A DNA stretch of 47,485 bases, from the NCBI GenBank assembly GCA_009772925.1, contig WOUQ01000016.1, positions 1-47,485 of the forward strand, given 5' to 3'. Shown piece after piece: positions 26,666 to 34,973 of this stretch. The translations under genes and the position numbers were made by a program. The stretch is from a bacterium (lineage in GTDB: Bacteria > Pseudomonadota > Gammaproteobacteria > Burkholderiales > Thiobacillaceae). Under the pieces are notes generated by a model that saw only the letters and a list, made by a program, of their open reading frames with translations, was not told where the DNA came from and searched no databases. How positions within the stretch are numbered: the first letter of the stretch is position 1; each line of letters opens with the position of its first letter.

Positions 26666-27637
26666 ATGGCCTCCCACGACATCAGCCTCTGGCAACACCC
26701 CCACGACTTCGGCACCGAGCGGCAACGCCACGCGGAACGCCGCACGCGCTGGGTGGTGGGCCTGACCTTCCTGACCATGCTGGTGGAACTGGTCGCCGGC
26801 TGGCTGACCGGCTCCATGGCGCTGCTGGCCGACGCCTGGCACATGGCCAGCCACGTCGGTGCCCTGGGTCTGGCCGCCTTTGCCTATGCCTTCGCCAGGC
26901 GCCACGCCGGCGACGCCCGCTTCACCTTCGGTACCGGCAAGGTCTCCGCCCTGGCGGGGTACAGCAGCGCCCTGCTGCTGGCGGTGGTGGCCCTTTGGAT
27001 GGCCTGGGAATCCACGCAGCGCCTGTTCAATCCGGTGACCATCCACTATGCCGAGGCCATGGCCGTGGCGGCACTGGGTCTGACGGTGAACCTGGCCAGC
27101 GCCTGGCTGCTGCGGGATGAACCCCATCACCATGATCATGGCCACGACGACGACCACGATCATCAACACGCCCACGATCACCCCCACCACGTCGATCACA
27201 ACCTGCGCGCCGCCTACCTGCACGTGCTGGCCGATGCGCTCACCTCCGTTCTGGCCATCATCGCCCTGGCTGGCGGCATGCTCTATGGCTGGAGATTCCT
27301 GGATCCCCTCATGGGCCTGGTCGGCGCGGCGGTCATCAGCCGCTGGGCCTGGGGACTGGCGCGCGACAGCGGCGCCGTGCTGCTGGACGCCGAAGACCAC
27401 GGACCGACGGCGGCCGAGGTACGCCGCCGCGTCGAGGCCCTGCCGGACCACGAGGTGGCCGACCTGCACCTCTGGCGGGTGGGCCCCGCCAGCCGTGCCT
27501 GCATCCTCTCCGTGGTGACCCACGCACCTCGCGCGGTCGAGCACTACCGGCAACTCCTGGCCGACATCGACGGGCTCGACCATGTGACGGTGGAGATCCA
27601 CCAGTGCAGGGACGAGCGCTGTCTCACCGGCCGGTGA
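26666..27637 (+). CDS. dmeF: cation diffusion facilitator, DmeF-type divalent metal exporter
   Basis: A 323-residue inner-membrane cation/proton antiporter with six membrane segments. Seen: the start SLWQHPHDFG, the HxxxD-like metal site in LLADAWHMASH, and a second DxxxD-type site LADALTSVLAI, with a cytoplasmic His/Asp-rich loop between segments IV and V (about 152-180) and a C-terminal domain with LHLWRVGP. The N-terminal motif points to DmeF (Co/Ni export) in preference to ZitB. ATG 26666 is preferred since the residues before it come from a heptamer repeat. It lies directly after znuB, an exporter beside an importer. Confidence 0.88.
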   Translation: MASHDISLWQHPHDFGTERQRHAERRTRWVVGLTFLTMLVELVAGWLTGSMALLADAWHMASHVGALGLAAFAYAFARRHAGDARFTFGTGKVSALAGYSSALLLAVVALWMAWESTQRLFNPVTIHYAEAMAVAALGLTVNLASAWLLRDEPHHHDHGHDDDHDHQHAHDHPHHVDHNLRAAYLHVLADALTSVLAIIALAGGMLYGWRFLDPLMGLVGAAVISRWAWGLARDSGAVLLDAEDHGPTAAEVRRRVEALPDHEVADLHLWRVGPASRACILSVVTHAPRAVEHYRQLLADIDGLDHVTVEIHQCRDERCLTGR

Positions 27638-27638
27638 G

Positions 27639-27860
27639 ATGAGCCGCCCCCACCACCCTGCTGGTCATCGGCATCCATCGCGAGGAACTGGCATTCGGCC
27701 AGGCCGTCGCGGCGAGCCTGGACCCGGCCAGCGTGCAAGTGCTGGCCATCCCCGACGGCCTATCGGGCCGCCACCCCCGCGCGGATCAAGGCTTCCACTG
27801 GGACACCCTGCACCGGGCGCTCTTCCTGCAACTTCGTCCGCATGTACGCGGACAGCAGGG
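27639..27860 (+). pseudogene. remnant of an N-terminal amidohydrolase/deacylase-like protein
   Basis: After ATG 27639 and a run of five C, the next frame gives TTLLVIGIHREELAFG, then VLAIPDGLSGRHPRADQGFH and LHRALFLQLRPHV, like the beginning of an aspartoacylase/succinylglutamate desuccinylase-type protein. GC-rich third positions persist to about 27830 and then fade. One extra C near 27648 puts it out of frame with the ATG and the rest of the gene is missing. Family assignment is by memory and is tentative; its 3' part overlaps the small minus-strand gene. Confidence 0.35.
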
Positions 27861-27918
27861 TTTTGACGGGGGGCAGGCCGGCTGCGTCGGCGGCCGTTGC
27901 GCAGGTGTTCGCGTTCAT
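27760..27918 (-). CDS. small protein, last gene of the DUF2325 operon
   Basis: A 52-residue protein of unknown function, beginning MNANTCATAAD and ending VEALIRAGVAAR. About 84% of third positions are G or C throughout, as in true genes here, and GGAAGC precedes the ATG at 27918. It starts 13 bases after the DUF2325 stop, on the same strand. Its C-terminal half lies antisense to the decayed plus-strand remnant, so part of the coding sequence may be recruited. Confidence 0.5.
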   Translation of the reverse strand: MNANTCATAADAAGLPPVKTLLSAYMRTKLQEERPVQGVPVEALIRAGVAAR

Positions 27919-27931
27919 CGGGTTGCTTCCA

Positions 27932-29305
27932 TCAGAGGACGGGTTTCGCGGCCATGGGCATGAAGGGCAGCGGTGAGCCGGCGCCGAAGTCGATGTCGCC
28001 CGCCGCCAGCCGGCTGAGGCCGTCGGCGAAGCTGGCGAGGCTGGAGCCGCGCAGCATGACGCAGGGCTTGCGCGCCTGCTTGCAGTGCCGCTTGAGCTGG
28101 TAATAGGCGGGGTGGCCGACGTTGTCGGCCGGGCAGATGACGGCGTCGGCCTGGCCGAGCAGTTCCGGCAGGCGGGCGAGCGCTTCCTGCTTGCCGCCGT
28201 CGTGGTAGATGAACTGGCCGCCGGCCTTTTCCACCAGCTGGCGGTATTTCGCCTGAAGATTGATGCGGCCACCCACGCAGAGCAGGCGCTGGCCGCGCAG
28301 CTCGGGGCCGGGACAGGCGTCATGCAGGGCGCAGTCGCCGCAGTCCTGCTCCTCCAGCAGCAGACGTTCCAGGGCATCGCGTCCGTCGCGCGCCTGGCGC
28401 AGGTCTTCTTCCAGTTTGCGCTGCGCCTCGCCGAGGCTGGCGAGACGCTCCTCCAGCACCTCCGCGCGCTCCGCCCTGCGCGCCAGAGCGGTGGCCCGCT
28501 CCGCGCTGGCGGCGAGCCGCTGTTCGAGTTCGGCCAGGGCGCGGCCGGAGGCCAGGTCATCCACCCGGCGGCGCAGGTCGTCGTTCTCCCGCGCCTTGTC
28601 CTCGGCCATGGCCAGAGACTTTTCCAGATAGCGGATGCGGGCCGCGCGCTGCGCGAGTTCGCTTTCGCTTTTCTCGCCGGCGCGCCGCAGTTGCGCCTGC
28701 AAGCGGCGCACCTCCTCCTCCAGCCTGGCGACGCGGGCTAGATCGGCGCGCACGCCGGCGCCGACCTGATGCGACAACATGTGGATGTCCTCGTAGACCT
28801 GCTGGGTCAGTTCCGGTGTGATCGCTCGGCAGGATGCCGCGCCCCACAGCGCGCCCGCCGCTTCGCCCCGTTCCAGGGCGGCGTTCCAGAGATCGCGCGC
28901 GACCGCCTCGCTTTTCGCCTTGGCGAACCGCCCTACCCAGAGGGCATGCTGCCGATCGAGCGCCTTCTGTACCGCCTCGGAGACGGGATTGCGGCTCTTG
29001 CAATGCGAGACCACGGTGACGTGGGCATCATAGTCGCCGGCGGATTCTGGAATCACCCCGTGCTTGCGCGCCAGGGCGCGCACCTCGGGCATGGACAGGC
29101 AGGTGCCGATGACCGGGCAGAGCAGTTTGTGGTCGAGTTCCCAGATGCGCGGCGGCAGCTTGCTGGCGCGCTGCCTGGGCGCATCGGCCGGACCGGCATT
29201 GGCGGCGTCGACTTCGACGACGGGTTCCTCGCGGCCCAGGAAGCGCGCGGTCCAGGACTTGACCAAGTCCTCCCGGGGACCCCAGGCAGGCAGCTCCTGG
29301 CTCAC
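27932..29305 (-). CDS. DUF2325 domain protein with coiled coil and Cys cluster
   Basis: A 457-residue soluble protein. Residues 50-190 form a helical domain with several Cys and His (LLCPVIGTCLSMP, VVSHCKSRN, MLSHQV). Residues about 195-325 are a long coiled coil rich in Glu, Arg and Ala. Then comes a Cys cluster, CGDCALHDAC, and from about 343 the DUF2325 domain (LLCVGGRINLQAKYRQLVE ... VICPADNVGHPAYYQLKRHCKQARKPCVMLRGSS, given by positions 345-440), a Rossmann-like fold. The Cys groups suggest metal or Fe-S binding. Function unknown. The start is GTG 29305; the preceding gene ends 10 bases upstream. The operon has a Fur-box-like site and lies beside bacterioferritin. Confidence 0.8.
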   Translation of the reverse strand: MSQELPAWGPREDLVKSWTARFLGREEPVVEVDAANAGPADAPRQRASKLPPRIWELDHKLLCPVIGTCLSMPEVRALARKHGVIPESAGDYDAHVTVVSHCKSRNPVSEAVQKALDRQHALWVGRFAKAKSEAVARDLWNAALERGEAAGALWGAASCRAITPELTQQVYEDIHMLSHQVGAGVRADLARVARLEEEVRRLQAQLRRAGEKSESELAQRAARIRYLEKSLAMAEDKARENDDLRRRVDDLASGRALAELEQRLAASAERATALARRAERAEVLEERLASLGEAQRKLEEDLRQARDGRDALERLLLEEQDCGDCALHDACPGPELRGQRLLCVGGRINLQAKYRQLVEKAGGQFIYHDGGKQEALARLPELLGQADAVICPADNVGHPAYYQLKRHCKQARKPCVMLRGSSLASFADGLSRLAAGDIDFGAGSPLPFMPMAAKPVL

Positions 29306-29315
29306 CGGAGGCCCC

Positions 29316-29615
29316 TCATGCCGCTTCTCCCAGGCATTCCCAGGTCAGCCACGGCGTGGGACGCGCCGAGGCGCGCATGGACGGCACCAGGTGGACACGC
29401 TCATCGCGCGTCTCCAGGCTTTCCAGGACTTCGTCCAGCAGTCGGCAGCGCTCGCGCAGTTCGGCATCTACGTCCGGCTCGACGGCGATGCGCGCGAGCA
29501 GAAGGCTGGCGAGATGGGCGGAACGCGGCCGCCCGGTCTGCATGAAGCAGGCCAGGTGTTCCAGCACGGCGGCCATCAGGTCGGGGCGGTTGTCGGTGGC
29601 GGCGGGGAAGGTCAT
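29316..29615 (-). CDS. conserved small helical protein of the DUF2325 operon
   Basis: A 99-residue, mostly helical, acidic protein of unknown function; MAAVLEHLACFMQTG and AHLASLLLARIA form amphipathic helices. It starts six bases after the stop of the upstream small membrane protein and ends 10 bases before the DUF2325 gene, so it is translated from the same message. No recognisable motif beyond helices and one or two Cys. Confidence 0.6.
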   Translation of the reverse strand: MTFPAATDNRPDLMAAVLEHLACFMQTGRPRSAHLASLLLARIAVEPDVDAELRERCRLLDEVLESLETRDERVHLVPSMRASARPTPWLTWECLGEAA

Positions 29616-29621
29616 GTCGAT

Positions 29622-29783
29622 TCACCCCGCCTGATGCCGAGCGGCCGACTGCGACGGCGCATCCTGGGCGCGCGGGGTTTCCAGCGGCACCAGGGCGTAT
29701 ACCGCCACTACCATCGTCAGGAACAGGGCCATGCCGGCGGCGCTGCCGCGGAGGACCCACATCAGGGTGTTCAGCCAATCCAT
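29622..29783 (-). CDS. small single-span membrane protein, first gene of the DUF2325 operon
   Basis: A 53-residue protein with one membrane segment (about 14-33, GSAAGMALFLTMVVAVYALV) and a polar C-terminal tail. ATG 29783 has AGGAGA ahead of it. It leads the operon, about 110 bases downstream of the Fur-box-like site. It is smaller than annotation cut-offs in many pipelines and may be missed. Its partner in the membrane is unknown. Confidence 0.6.
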   Translation of the reverse strand: MDWLNTLMWVLRGSAAGMALFLTMVVAVYALVPLETPRAQDAPSQSAARHQAG

Positions 29784-30130
29784 ATCCGTCTCCTGTGAAT
29801 AAGCTAGAGATCGGCTGGCTGGGACGGCGTCCTGGCTGGCTGCTGCTAGACCCGCCTCCGCCACGGGGTGGACGGGAAGCGTGCGACGGATATTAAACGA
29901 GAACGATTCGCAAACACAAGTATTTTTTCCGTAGCGAATGCGGTGGCGGATTGAGCCTGTGCACGGAAATCGTCGGTCCGTGGGGGCGGGCGCACCCGCG
30001 GTTGGTTGGATGATTCGCGGGCGAGCCCACTCCCACGGCACCGCCAAAGGTTCTTCCCGTGCTCATTCGAGATCGCCAACCAAGCAGAAAAAAGCGGGCC
30101 CGCGGCCCGCTCAGGTGGCCAGGCGACGCG
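29784..30130. promoter_or_regulatory. intergenic region between the DUF2325 operon and bacterioferritin with Fur-box-like site
   Basis: Holds the dyad GAGAA-CGA-TTCGC (29899-29911) in an AT-rich context (attaaac before, caaacac after), matching the hemP and bfd sites, and the bfr terminator at its other end. The short frames in it look non-coding. Confidence 0.6.
30086..30112 (-). terminator. terminator of bacterioferritin
   Basis: On the minus strand gagcgggccgcgggcccgct is followed by six T; a strong GC stem 20 bases after the bfr stop. Confidence 0.8.
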
Positions 30131-30610
30131 TCAGGAGCCAAATTCGCCCATGGCGCTTTGCAGGTAGTTCTGCAGGCCCACCTTGTCCAGGAGTTCGAGT
30201 TGCGTTTCCAGGTAATCGATGTGCTCCTCGGTGTCCTCCAGGATGTCGTCGAGGACTTGCCGCGAGACGTAGTCCTTGATGGATTCGCAGTAGGCGATGG
30301 CTTCCACGTAGAGCTCGCGGCCGCCCAGTTCCAGCTTCAGGTCGCCGGCCAGGCATTCGGGCACGTTCTCGCCGATGTGCAGCTTGTTCAGGGTTTGCAG
30401 GTTGGGCAGGCCTTCGAGGAAGAGGATGCGTTCGATGAGTTTGTCGGCGTGCTTCATCTCCTCGATGGATTCCTCGTACTCGTGCTTACCCAGGGCGTTG
30501 AGGCCCCAGTTCTTGTACATGCGGGCATGCAGGAAATACTGGTTGATGGCGGTCAACTCGACCGCCAGCGCCTTGTTCAGCAGCTGGATGACTTTTTTGT
30601 CGCCTTTCAT
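30131..30610 (-). CDS. bfr: bacterioferritin
   Basis: A 159-residue iron-storage subunit that forms a 24-mer with haem between pairs of subunits and a diiron ferroxidase centre. Seen: [16 protein letters not shown] (ferroxidase Glu), [18 protein letters not shown] containing the haem-ligand Met and further Glu/His ligands, and [18 protein letters not shown] 30610 is chosen because it has AAGGAG and [13 protein letters not shown] is the family start. Bfd, which releases iron from it, is the next gene upstream on the same strand. Confidence 0.95.
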   Translation of the reverse strand: MKGDKKVIQLLNKALAVELTAINQYFLHARMYKNWGLNALGKHEYEESIEEMKHADKLIERILFLEGLPNLQTLNKLHIGENVPECLAGDLKLELGGRELYVEAIAYCESIKDYVSRQVLDDILEDTEEHIDYLETQLELLDKVGLQNYLQSAMGEFGS

Positions 30611-30817
30611 GGGGGCTCCTTGTCCGTGGTTGCGGTGTGTCCTGGGGGAGCGGCGGGCCGGTGGCTGGAGCTGGCTGAATACTTGGCTAATGGGCTTGCC
30701 GCCGCGCGGTCCGGCGGGGTGCCGGTTCGCATCGATTATAGACAAGGCGAGCGCGAACAACCTCCATGACGGAGGTGGGGTGAATGCGGGCGCGGTGCTG
30801 GAGCTCGCGACTTGCGC

Positions 30818-31018
30818 TTAGCCCGCGCAGGACATGCCCCGTGCCTCAGCCGGGCAGTTGCGGCACTCCTTGAGAATGCCGTGCGCGCAGCGCGCGCATT
30901 TGCCGCATTCCGAGGCCACGCCCAGGTGTTTGCGCAGCGCGCTGAGGGAATGCACGCCCTGTTCGAACGCGTCGCGAACCTGTTTTTCCGTTACGGCCTG
31001 GCAAATGCAGACATACAT
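30818..31018 (-). CDS. bfd: bacterioferritin-associated ferredoxin
   Basis: A 66-residue [2Fe-2S] protein that reduces ferric iron in bacterioferritin for release. The ligands are CxC at residues 4-6 (MYVCICQAV) and CxxC in ECGKCARC near 38-44. The C-terminal tail has extra Cys (ECRNC, MSC), more than usual. It has its own Fur-box-like site just upstream, consistent with production under iron shortage, whereas bfr lacks a clear one. Confidence 0.92.
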   Translation of the reverse strand: MYVCICQAVTEKQVRDAFEQGVHSLSALRKHLGVASECGKCARCAHGILKECRNCPAEARGMSCAG

Positions 31019-31054
31019 GGCATGGCTCCGGTGGGGAGGTGGCGCAAGTCTGTC

Positions 31055-31075
31055 GCTAATGAGAACGGTTGTCAA
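31055..31075 (-). promoter_or_regulatory. Fur-box-like site upstream of bfd
   Basis: GAGAA-CGG-TTGTC (31061-31073) in the context taat...aat, 43-55 bp before the bfd start; same layout as the sites at 18725 and 29899. Confidence 0.6.
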
Positions 31076-31113
31076 TATGTTTAATTGGGACGCTTGCCAC
31101 CCCTGGGGGCGGT

Positions 31114-32178
31114 TCAGGCCAGGGCCGGGGAGGCGGGCTTGCCGGCGGCGGCGTGGGTGAAGTCCTCGAGCAAGCGCCGGACGAAACCCTCCTCCAGACC
31201 GGCGGTGATGAAGACGAAACGGCTGCGTCGGTCGTCGTCCGGCCACTCCCGCAGTTCGGCCGGCGGATAGAGCACGTGCTGCACCGCGTGCAGCACCACC
31301 GGGGCGTCCTTGCCGGCGACGTGGACGATGGCTTTCATGCGCAGCAGGTTCTCTGCTCGGAATGCCTGCAACATTTCCAGGGCGGCGGCCAGGCCGTCCC
31401 AATCCAGGGGTTCATCGAAGCTGAGGCTGAAGGCGCGGATGCGGCCGTCATGAGCGTCCGCCGGTTGCGGCCGGGTCTTGCCGCCGAGCCCGGCGCCGCG
31501 CGCGACCGGCCGATAACGCGCATGGGCGAGCCATTTCTCCACGTCCGAGTGCTTGTGGCGGGCGTTGAACAGGCCGACATCGAGGATCAGCGCGGGGTCG
31601 ATGGCGCCATGTGTGACGATATGTCGGGGCGCGGCGGGATTGAGCGAGGCCAGGCGTTCCTCCAGCGCGGCGCGGGTCTCGGGCGTGGCCTGGTCGGTCT
31701 TGGTGAGCAGCAGGCGGTCAGCCACCGCCACCTGGCGCCGCGCCTCCGGGTAGGCGTCGAGCTGTTGCTGAGCGTGCGCGCAGTCCACCGTGGTGATGAC
31801 GCCGTCCATGCGATGGCGGGCGGCGATCCAGCGGTCGTTGAGCAGCACGTCGAGGATGGGGGCGGGGTCGGCGATGCCGGTGGTTTCGATGATCACCCGG
31901 CGGTAGGCCGGCAGCGTGCAGCCGCGCGCCATGTAGAGGTTTTTCAGGGTGGGGCCGAGCGAACCCTGCACCTGGCAGCACACGCAGCCGCCTGAAAGCA
32001 GCGCCAGGGGGCCGCGCGTGTCCTCCAGCAGTTGATGATCCAGGCCGATCTCGCCGAATTCGTTCATCACCACGGCGGTGAGCGGCTCCCGACGCAGCAA
32101 TTGATTGAGCAGCGTGGTCTTGCCGCTGCCCAGGAAGCCGGTGAGCAGGGTAACGGGGAGGAGGTCGGCGGTGGTCAT
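31114..32178 (-). CDS. COG0523-family GTPase (CobW/ZigA-like metal chaperone)
   Basis: A 354-residue G3E GTPase. Seen: Walker [10 protein letters not shown] (14-22), the metal-binding CxCC motif at 65-68 (GGCVCCQ), the TKTD guanine-specificity motif, and a C-terminal CobW domain ([19 protein letters not shown]). Family members deliver Zn, Co or Fe to target proteins; which metal is not readable here. There is no cobalamin gene nearby, so a CobW role in B12 is unlikely. The neighbourhood (bfd, bfr, dps, and znuAB 5 kb away) supports a metal-homeostasis role. Confidence 0.85.
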   Translation of the reverse strand: MTTADLLPVTLLTGFLGSGKTTLLNQLLRREPLTAVVMNEFGEIGLDHQLLEDTRGPLALLSGGCVCCQVQGSLGPTLKNLYMARGCTLPAYRRVIIETTGIADPAPILDVLLNDRWIAARHRMDGVITTVDCAHAQQQLDAYPEARRQVAVADRLLLTKTDQATPETRAALEERLASLNPAAPRHIVTHGAIDPALILDVGLFNARHKHSDVEKWLAHARYRPVARGAGLGGKTRPQPADAHDGRIRAFSLSFDEPLDWDGLAAALEMLQAFRAENLLRMKAIVHVAGKDAPVVLHAVQHVLYPPAELREWPDDDRRSRFVFITAGLEEGFVRRLLEDFTHAAAGKPASPALA

Positions 32179-32245
32179 GGGGCGGGCGGGCTACGGACGT
32201 TCAGGCCGCCGATTCTATCTCCGGCCGCCCGCACCGGACCGGCGC

Positions 32246-32755
32246 CTACTTGCGCCGCGCCTTGGCCGGTTTTGGTGCCGCCGCGCCGTCCTCCAGCAGC
32301 GAACGTAGCATCCAGGCATTCTTCTCGTGCACTTCCATGCGCTGCGTGAGCAGGTCGGCGGTGGGCTGGTCGTCGGCCGCGTCGGCCACCTTGAAGGCGG
32401 CGCGGGCGGTGCGCGTCACCGCTTCCTGGCCGGCCACCAGTTGCCGGATCATGTCGTGCGCCGAAGGCACGCCTTCCTCTTCCTGGATGCTGGAAAGTTC
32501 CGTGTAGCGCTTGTAGGAACCCGGCGCCGGATGGCCCAGGGCGCGGATGCGCTCGGCGATCAGGTCGAGGGCGTTCCACAGTTCCGTGTACTGCTGCATG
32601 AACATGATGTGCAGGGTGTTGAACATGGGCCCGGTCACGTTCCAGTGGAAGTTGTGGGTCTTGAGATACAGGATGTAGCTGTCCGCGAGCATCCTGGAGA
32701 GGGACTCCGCGATGCGTGCGCGGTCCTTGTCGCCGATACCGATATCGATGGCCAT
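32246..32755 (-). CDS. dps: DNA-protecting ferritin-like protein Dps
   Basis: A 169-residue dodecameric mini-ferritin that oxidises Fe(II) with H2O2 and protects DNA. The intersubunit ferroxidase residues are in [10 protein letters not shown] (about 33-42) and [12 protein letters not shown] (59-70). The C-terminal tail is Lys/Arg-rich (KPAKARRK), suited to DNA binding. AAGGAG precedes the ATG. It is divergent from oxyR over a 137 bp gap, a classic control arrangement. Confidence 0.93.
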   Translation of the reverse strand: MAIDIGIGDKDRARIAESLSRMLADSYILYLKTHNFHWNVTGPMFNTLHIMFMQQYTELWNALDLIAERIRALGHPAPGSYKRYTELSSIQEEEGVPSAHDMIRQLVAGQEAVTRTARAAFKVADAADDQPTADLLTQRMEVHEKNAWMLRSLLEDGAAAPKPAKARRK

Positions 32756-32862
32756 GCTGTGCTCCTTGCAGTTAAGCCTCTCGGCTGAGAGGAATGTTGG
32801 ATCGCTTCACGCCTTCATTTAAGACCAGGCGGAGGAGTTGGTGAAATGAATATAATCTTTCG

Positions 32863-32877
32863 CATCAATCAATGATG
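32863..32877. promoter_or_regulatory. palindrome between dps and oxyR, candidate OxyR operator
   Basis: CATCA-ATCAA-TGATG, a perfect 5 bp dyad with 5 bp spacer, ends 15 bp before the oxyR start. Possible autoregulatory and dps-control site; an AT-rich tataat (32851-32856) lies beside it. Confidence 0.4.
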
Positions 32878-32892
32878 TAGATCGTAACCGCC

Positions 32893-33798
32893 ATGACCCT
32901 GCAAGAACTGCGCTATCTCGTCGCCCTCGCCGACAGCGGCCACTTCGGCCAGGCGGCCGAGACCTGCTTCGTCAGCCAGTCCACCCTGTCGACCGGCCTC
33001 AAGAAGCTGGAGGATTACCTGGGGGTGATCCTGTTCGACCGTTCCCTCAAGCGGGTGGTCCCCACCCCCATCGGCCGGGAGATCGTCGAGTCGGCCCGCC
33101 GCATCGTCGAGGAGGCGGCCCATATCCGCGAGGTGGCCAGTTACGCCAGGGATCCCATGGAGCGCACCGTGCACCTGGGCGTGATCCCCACCCTGGGGCC
33201 CTACTACCTGCCCCATGTGCTGACCCGCGTGCGCGAGGCACATCCCGGCCTGCGCCTGCTGCTGCGCGAGGAGATGACGCCGCACATGCTGGCCCACCTG
33301 GCCGAGGGCAAGCTGGATGCCGGCCTGCTGGCCCTGCCCATCCAGGATCCCACCCTGGAGGTGAAAGCCCTGTTCAAGGAACCCTTCCTCGCCGCCATCC
33401 CCGCCGGGCATGCCCTGGCCAGGGCGAAATCGGTGGACATCGACACCCTGGCGAAGGCCGGCCTGCTGTTGCTGGAGGAGGGCCACTGCCTGCGCGACCA
33501 GGCCCTCGACGCCTGCCACCTGCAAGGTTTGAAAAGCGAGGAGATACGCGCCACCAGCCTGGAGACCCTGCGCCAGATGGTCGCCATGGGCCTGGGCGTG
33601 ACCCTGATGCCCGCCCTGGCCTGCGCGGATTCATCGCCGGTCACGGCGTCGGTGAAGTTCAAGCCCCTGGCCAAGCCGGGCGCGTCGCGCAGCATCGGAC
33701 TGGTCTGGCGCCGGCGCTCGCCCCTGGCCTACAGCATGGAACGCCTGGCGGAGACCCTGGCCGCCAGCCTGCCGCCGCATACCTTGCCGGTGAAATAG
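32893..33798 (+). CDS. oxyR: peroxide-sensing regulator OxyR
   Basis: A 301-residue LysR-type regulator. N-terminal winged helix (1-60, LRYLVALADSGHFGQAA), then the effector domain. The redox-active cysteines fall at C199 and C208 (GHCLRDQALDAC), exactly the E. coli numbering, which makes the H2O2-sensing assignment firm. Likely targets in this window are the divergent dps and the ahpCF genes. A strong hairpin follows the gene. Confidence 0.95.
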   Translation: MTLQELRYLVALADSGHFGQAAETCFVSQSTLSTGLKKLEDYLGVILFDRSLKRVVPTPIGREIVESARRIVEEAAHIREVASYARDPMERTVHLGVIPTLGPYYLPHVLTRVREAHPGLRLLLREEMTPHMLAHLAEGKLDAGLLALPIQDPTLEVKALFKEPFLAAIPAGHALARAKSVDIDTLAKAGLLLLEEGHCLRDQALDACHLQGLKSEEIRATSLETLRQMVAMGLGVTLMPALACADSSPVTASVKFKPLAKPGASRSIGLVWRRRSPLAYSMERLAETLAASLPPHTLPVK

Positions 33799-33812
33799 GT
33801 CGTCCATGAAAA

Positions 33813-33840
33813 ACGCCCGCCTCCCGGAGGAGGCGGGCGT
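33813..33840. terminator. hairpin after oxyR
   Basis: Perfect 12 bp stem acgcccgcctcc/ggaggcgggcgt with a 4 base loop, 12 bases after the oxyR stop. The A/T tract lies on the left side only, so termination of plus-strand transcripts may be weaker than of minus-strand ones. Confidence 0.5.
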
Positions 33841-33945
33841 CGCGGACACTCGGAGAGAACCGGCTTAGCCGAAGGGCTTCGGCTTCGGCGTGTCGATGGC
33901 GGAAGGCGGCCGGATACAATGCCCCCGCTTCCACTCCCTACCGCC

Positions 33946-34872
33946 ATGGCCGATTCCATCCTGCACAAGGGCGCCGCGAAAACCGCCCGCATCCCCATCA
34001 AGGTCGTGGCCAAACCGCGCCTGAAACTGCCTCCCTGGATCAAGGCACAGGCACCGGCCGGACCGGAGGTGGCGCGCATCCAGTCGTTGCTGCGCAAGGC
34101 ACGGCTGCATACCGTGTGCGAGGAGGCTTCCTGTCCCAACCTGGGCGAATGCTTTCGCCACGGCACCGCCACCTTCATGATCCTGGGCGATCTCTGCACC
34201 CGCCGCTGCCCGTTCTGCGACGTCGGCCATGGCCAGCCGCTGCCGCCCGATGCCGACGAACCCGCCCACCTGGCACATACCCTGGCGGCGATGGGACTGA
34301 AGTACGTGGTCATCACCAGCGTCGACCGCGACGACCTCAGGGACGGCGGCGCCGCCCACTTCGCCGCCTGCATCCGCGCGGCAAGGGCAGCCACCCCCAA
34401 TACCCACATCGAAATTCTTACCCCGGATTTTCGCGGCCGCCTGGATATCGCCCTGGACCTGCTTGCCGCCGATCCTCCGGACGTGATGAACCATAACCTG
34501 GAGACCGTGCCGCGCCTTTACAAGGCTTGCCGGCCCGGGGCGGACTACGCACATTCATTGCTGTTGCTTAAACGGTTCAAGGCGCGCTGCCCCGGTGTGC
34601 CCACCAAGTCCGGCATCATGCTGGGTCTGGGCGAGACGGACGCGGAGGTGCTGGAGGTGCTGCGCGATCTGCGCGCGCACGACGTCGACATGCTGACCAT
34701 CGGCCAATACCTGCAGCCTTCCCCGCACCATCTGCCGGTGGAACGTTTCGTACCGCCGGAACAGTTCGCCGAGTTCGCGCGCGTCGCCCTGCAGATGGGC
34801 TTCAGGAACGTCGCCAGCGGCCCCCTGGTGCGTTCCAGCTATCACGCCGACCGGCAGGCGGCGGGGGTGTAG
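33946..34872 (+). CDS. lipA: lipoyl synthase
   Basis: A 308-residue radical-SAM enzyme inserting two sulfurs into octanoyl groups of lipoate-dependent enzymes. The auxiliary cluster ligands are C58, C63 and C69 ([12 protein letters not shown]) and the radical-SAM ligands C84, C88 and C91 (CTRRCPFC); the Ser ligand lies in the C-terminal RSSYHAD. ATG 33946 is preferred; a good -10 (tacaat, 33914-33919) lies upstream. lipB, the usual neighbour, is not here. Confidence 0.95.
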   Translation: MADSILHKGAAKTARIPIKVVAKPRLKLPPWIKAQAPAGPEVARIQSLLRKARLHTVCEEASCPNLGECFRHGTATFMILGDLCTRRCPFCDVGHGQPLPPDADEPAHLAHTLAAMGLKYVVITSVDRDDLRDGGAAHFAACIRAARAATPNTHIEILTPDFRGRLDIALDLLAADPPDVMNHNLETVPRLYKACRPGADYAHSLLLLKRFKARCPGVPTKSGIMLGLGETDAEVLEVLRDLRAHDVDMLTIGQYLQPSPHHLPVERFVPPEQFAEFARVALQMGFRNVASGPLVRSSYHADRQAAGV

Positions 34873-34944
34873 GCGTCAAGCCCGGGGGCGGTGGACAGGC
34901 TCCACGGCGCGCGCGGTATGGGCGGATCGCGGCGACACCCATGC

Positions 34945-34969
34945 ACAAGCCCCGATTGACGGGGCTTGT
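34945..34969. terminator. bidirectional terminator after lipA
   Basis: Stem acaagcccc/ggggcttgt with a 7 base loop between convergent lipA and the next minus-strand gene; the T-rich end is modest. Confidence 0.65.
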
Positions 34970-34973
34970 TGCA

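Noticed and set aside
27639-27660. An intact protein in the frame of ATG 27639
   Set aside because: That frame gives Arg/Pro/His-rich non-protein sequence; the coding signal is in the neighbouring frame.
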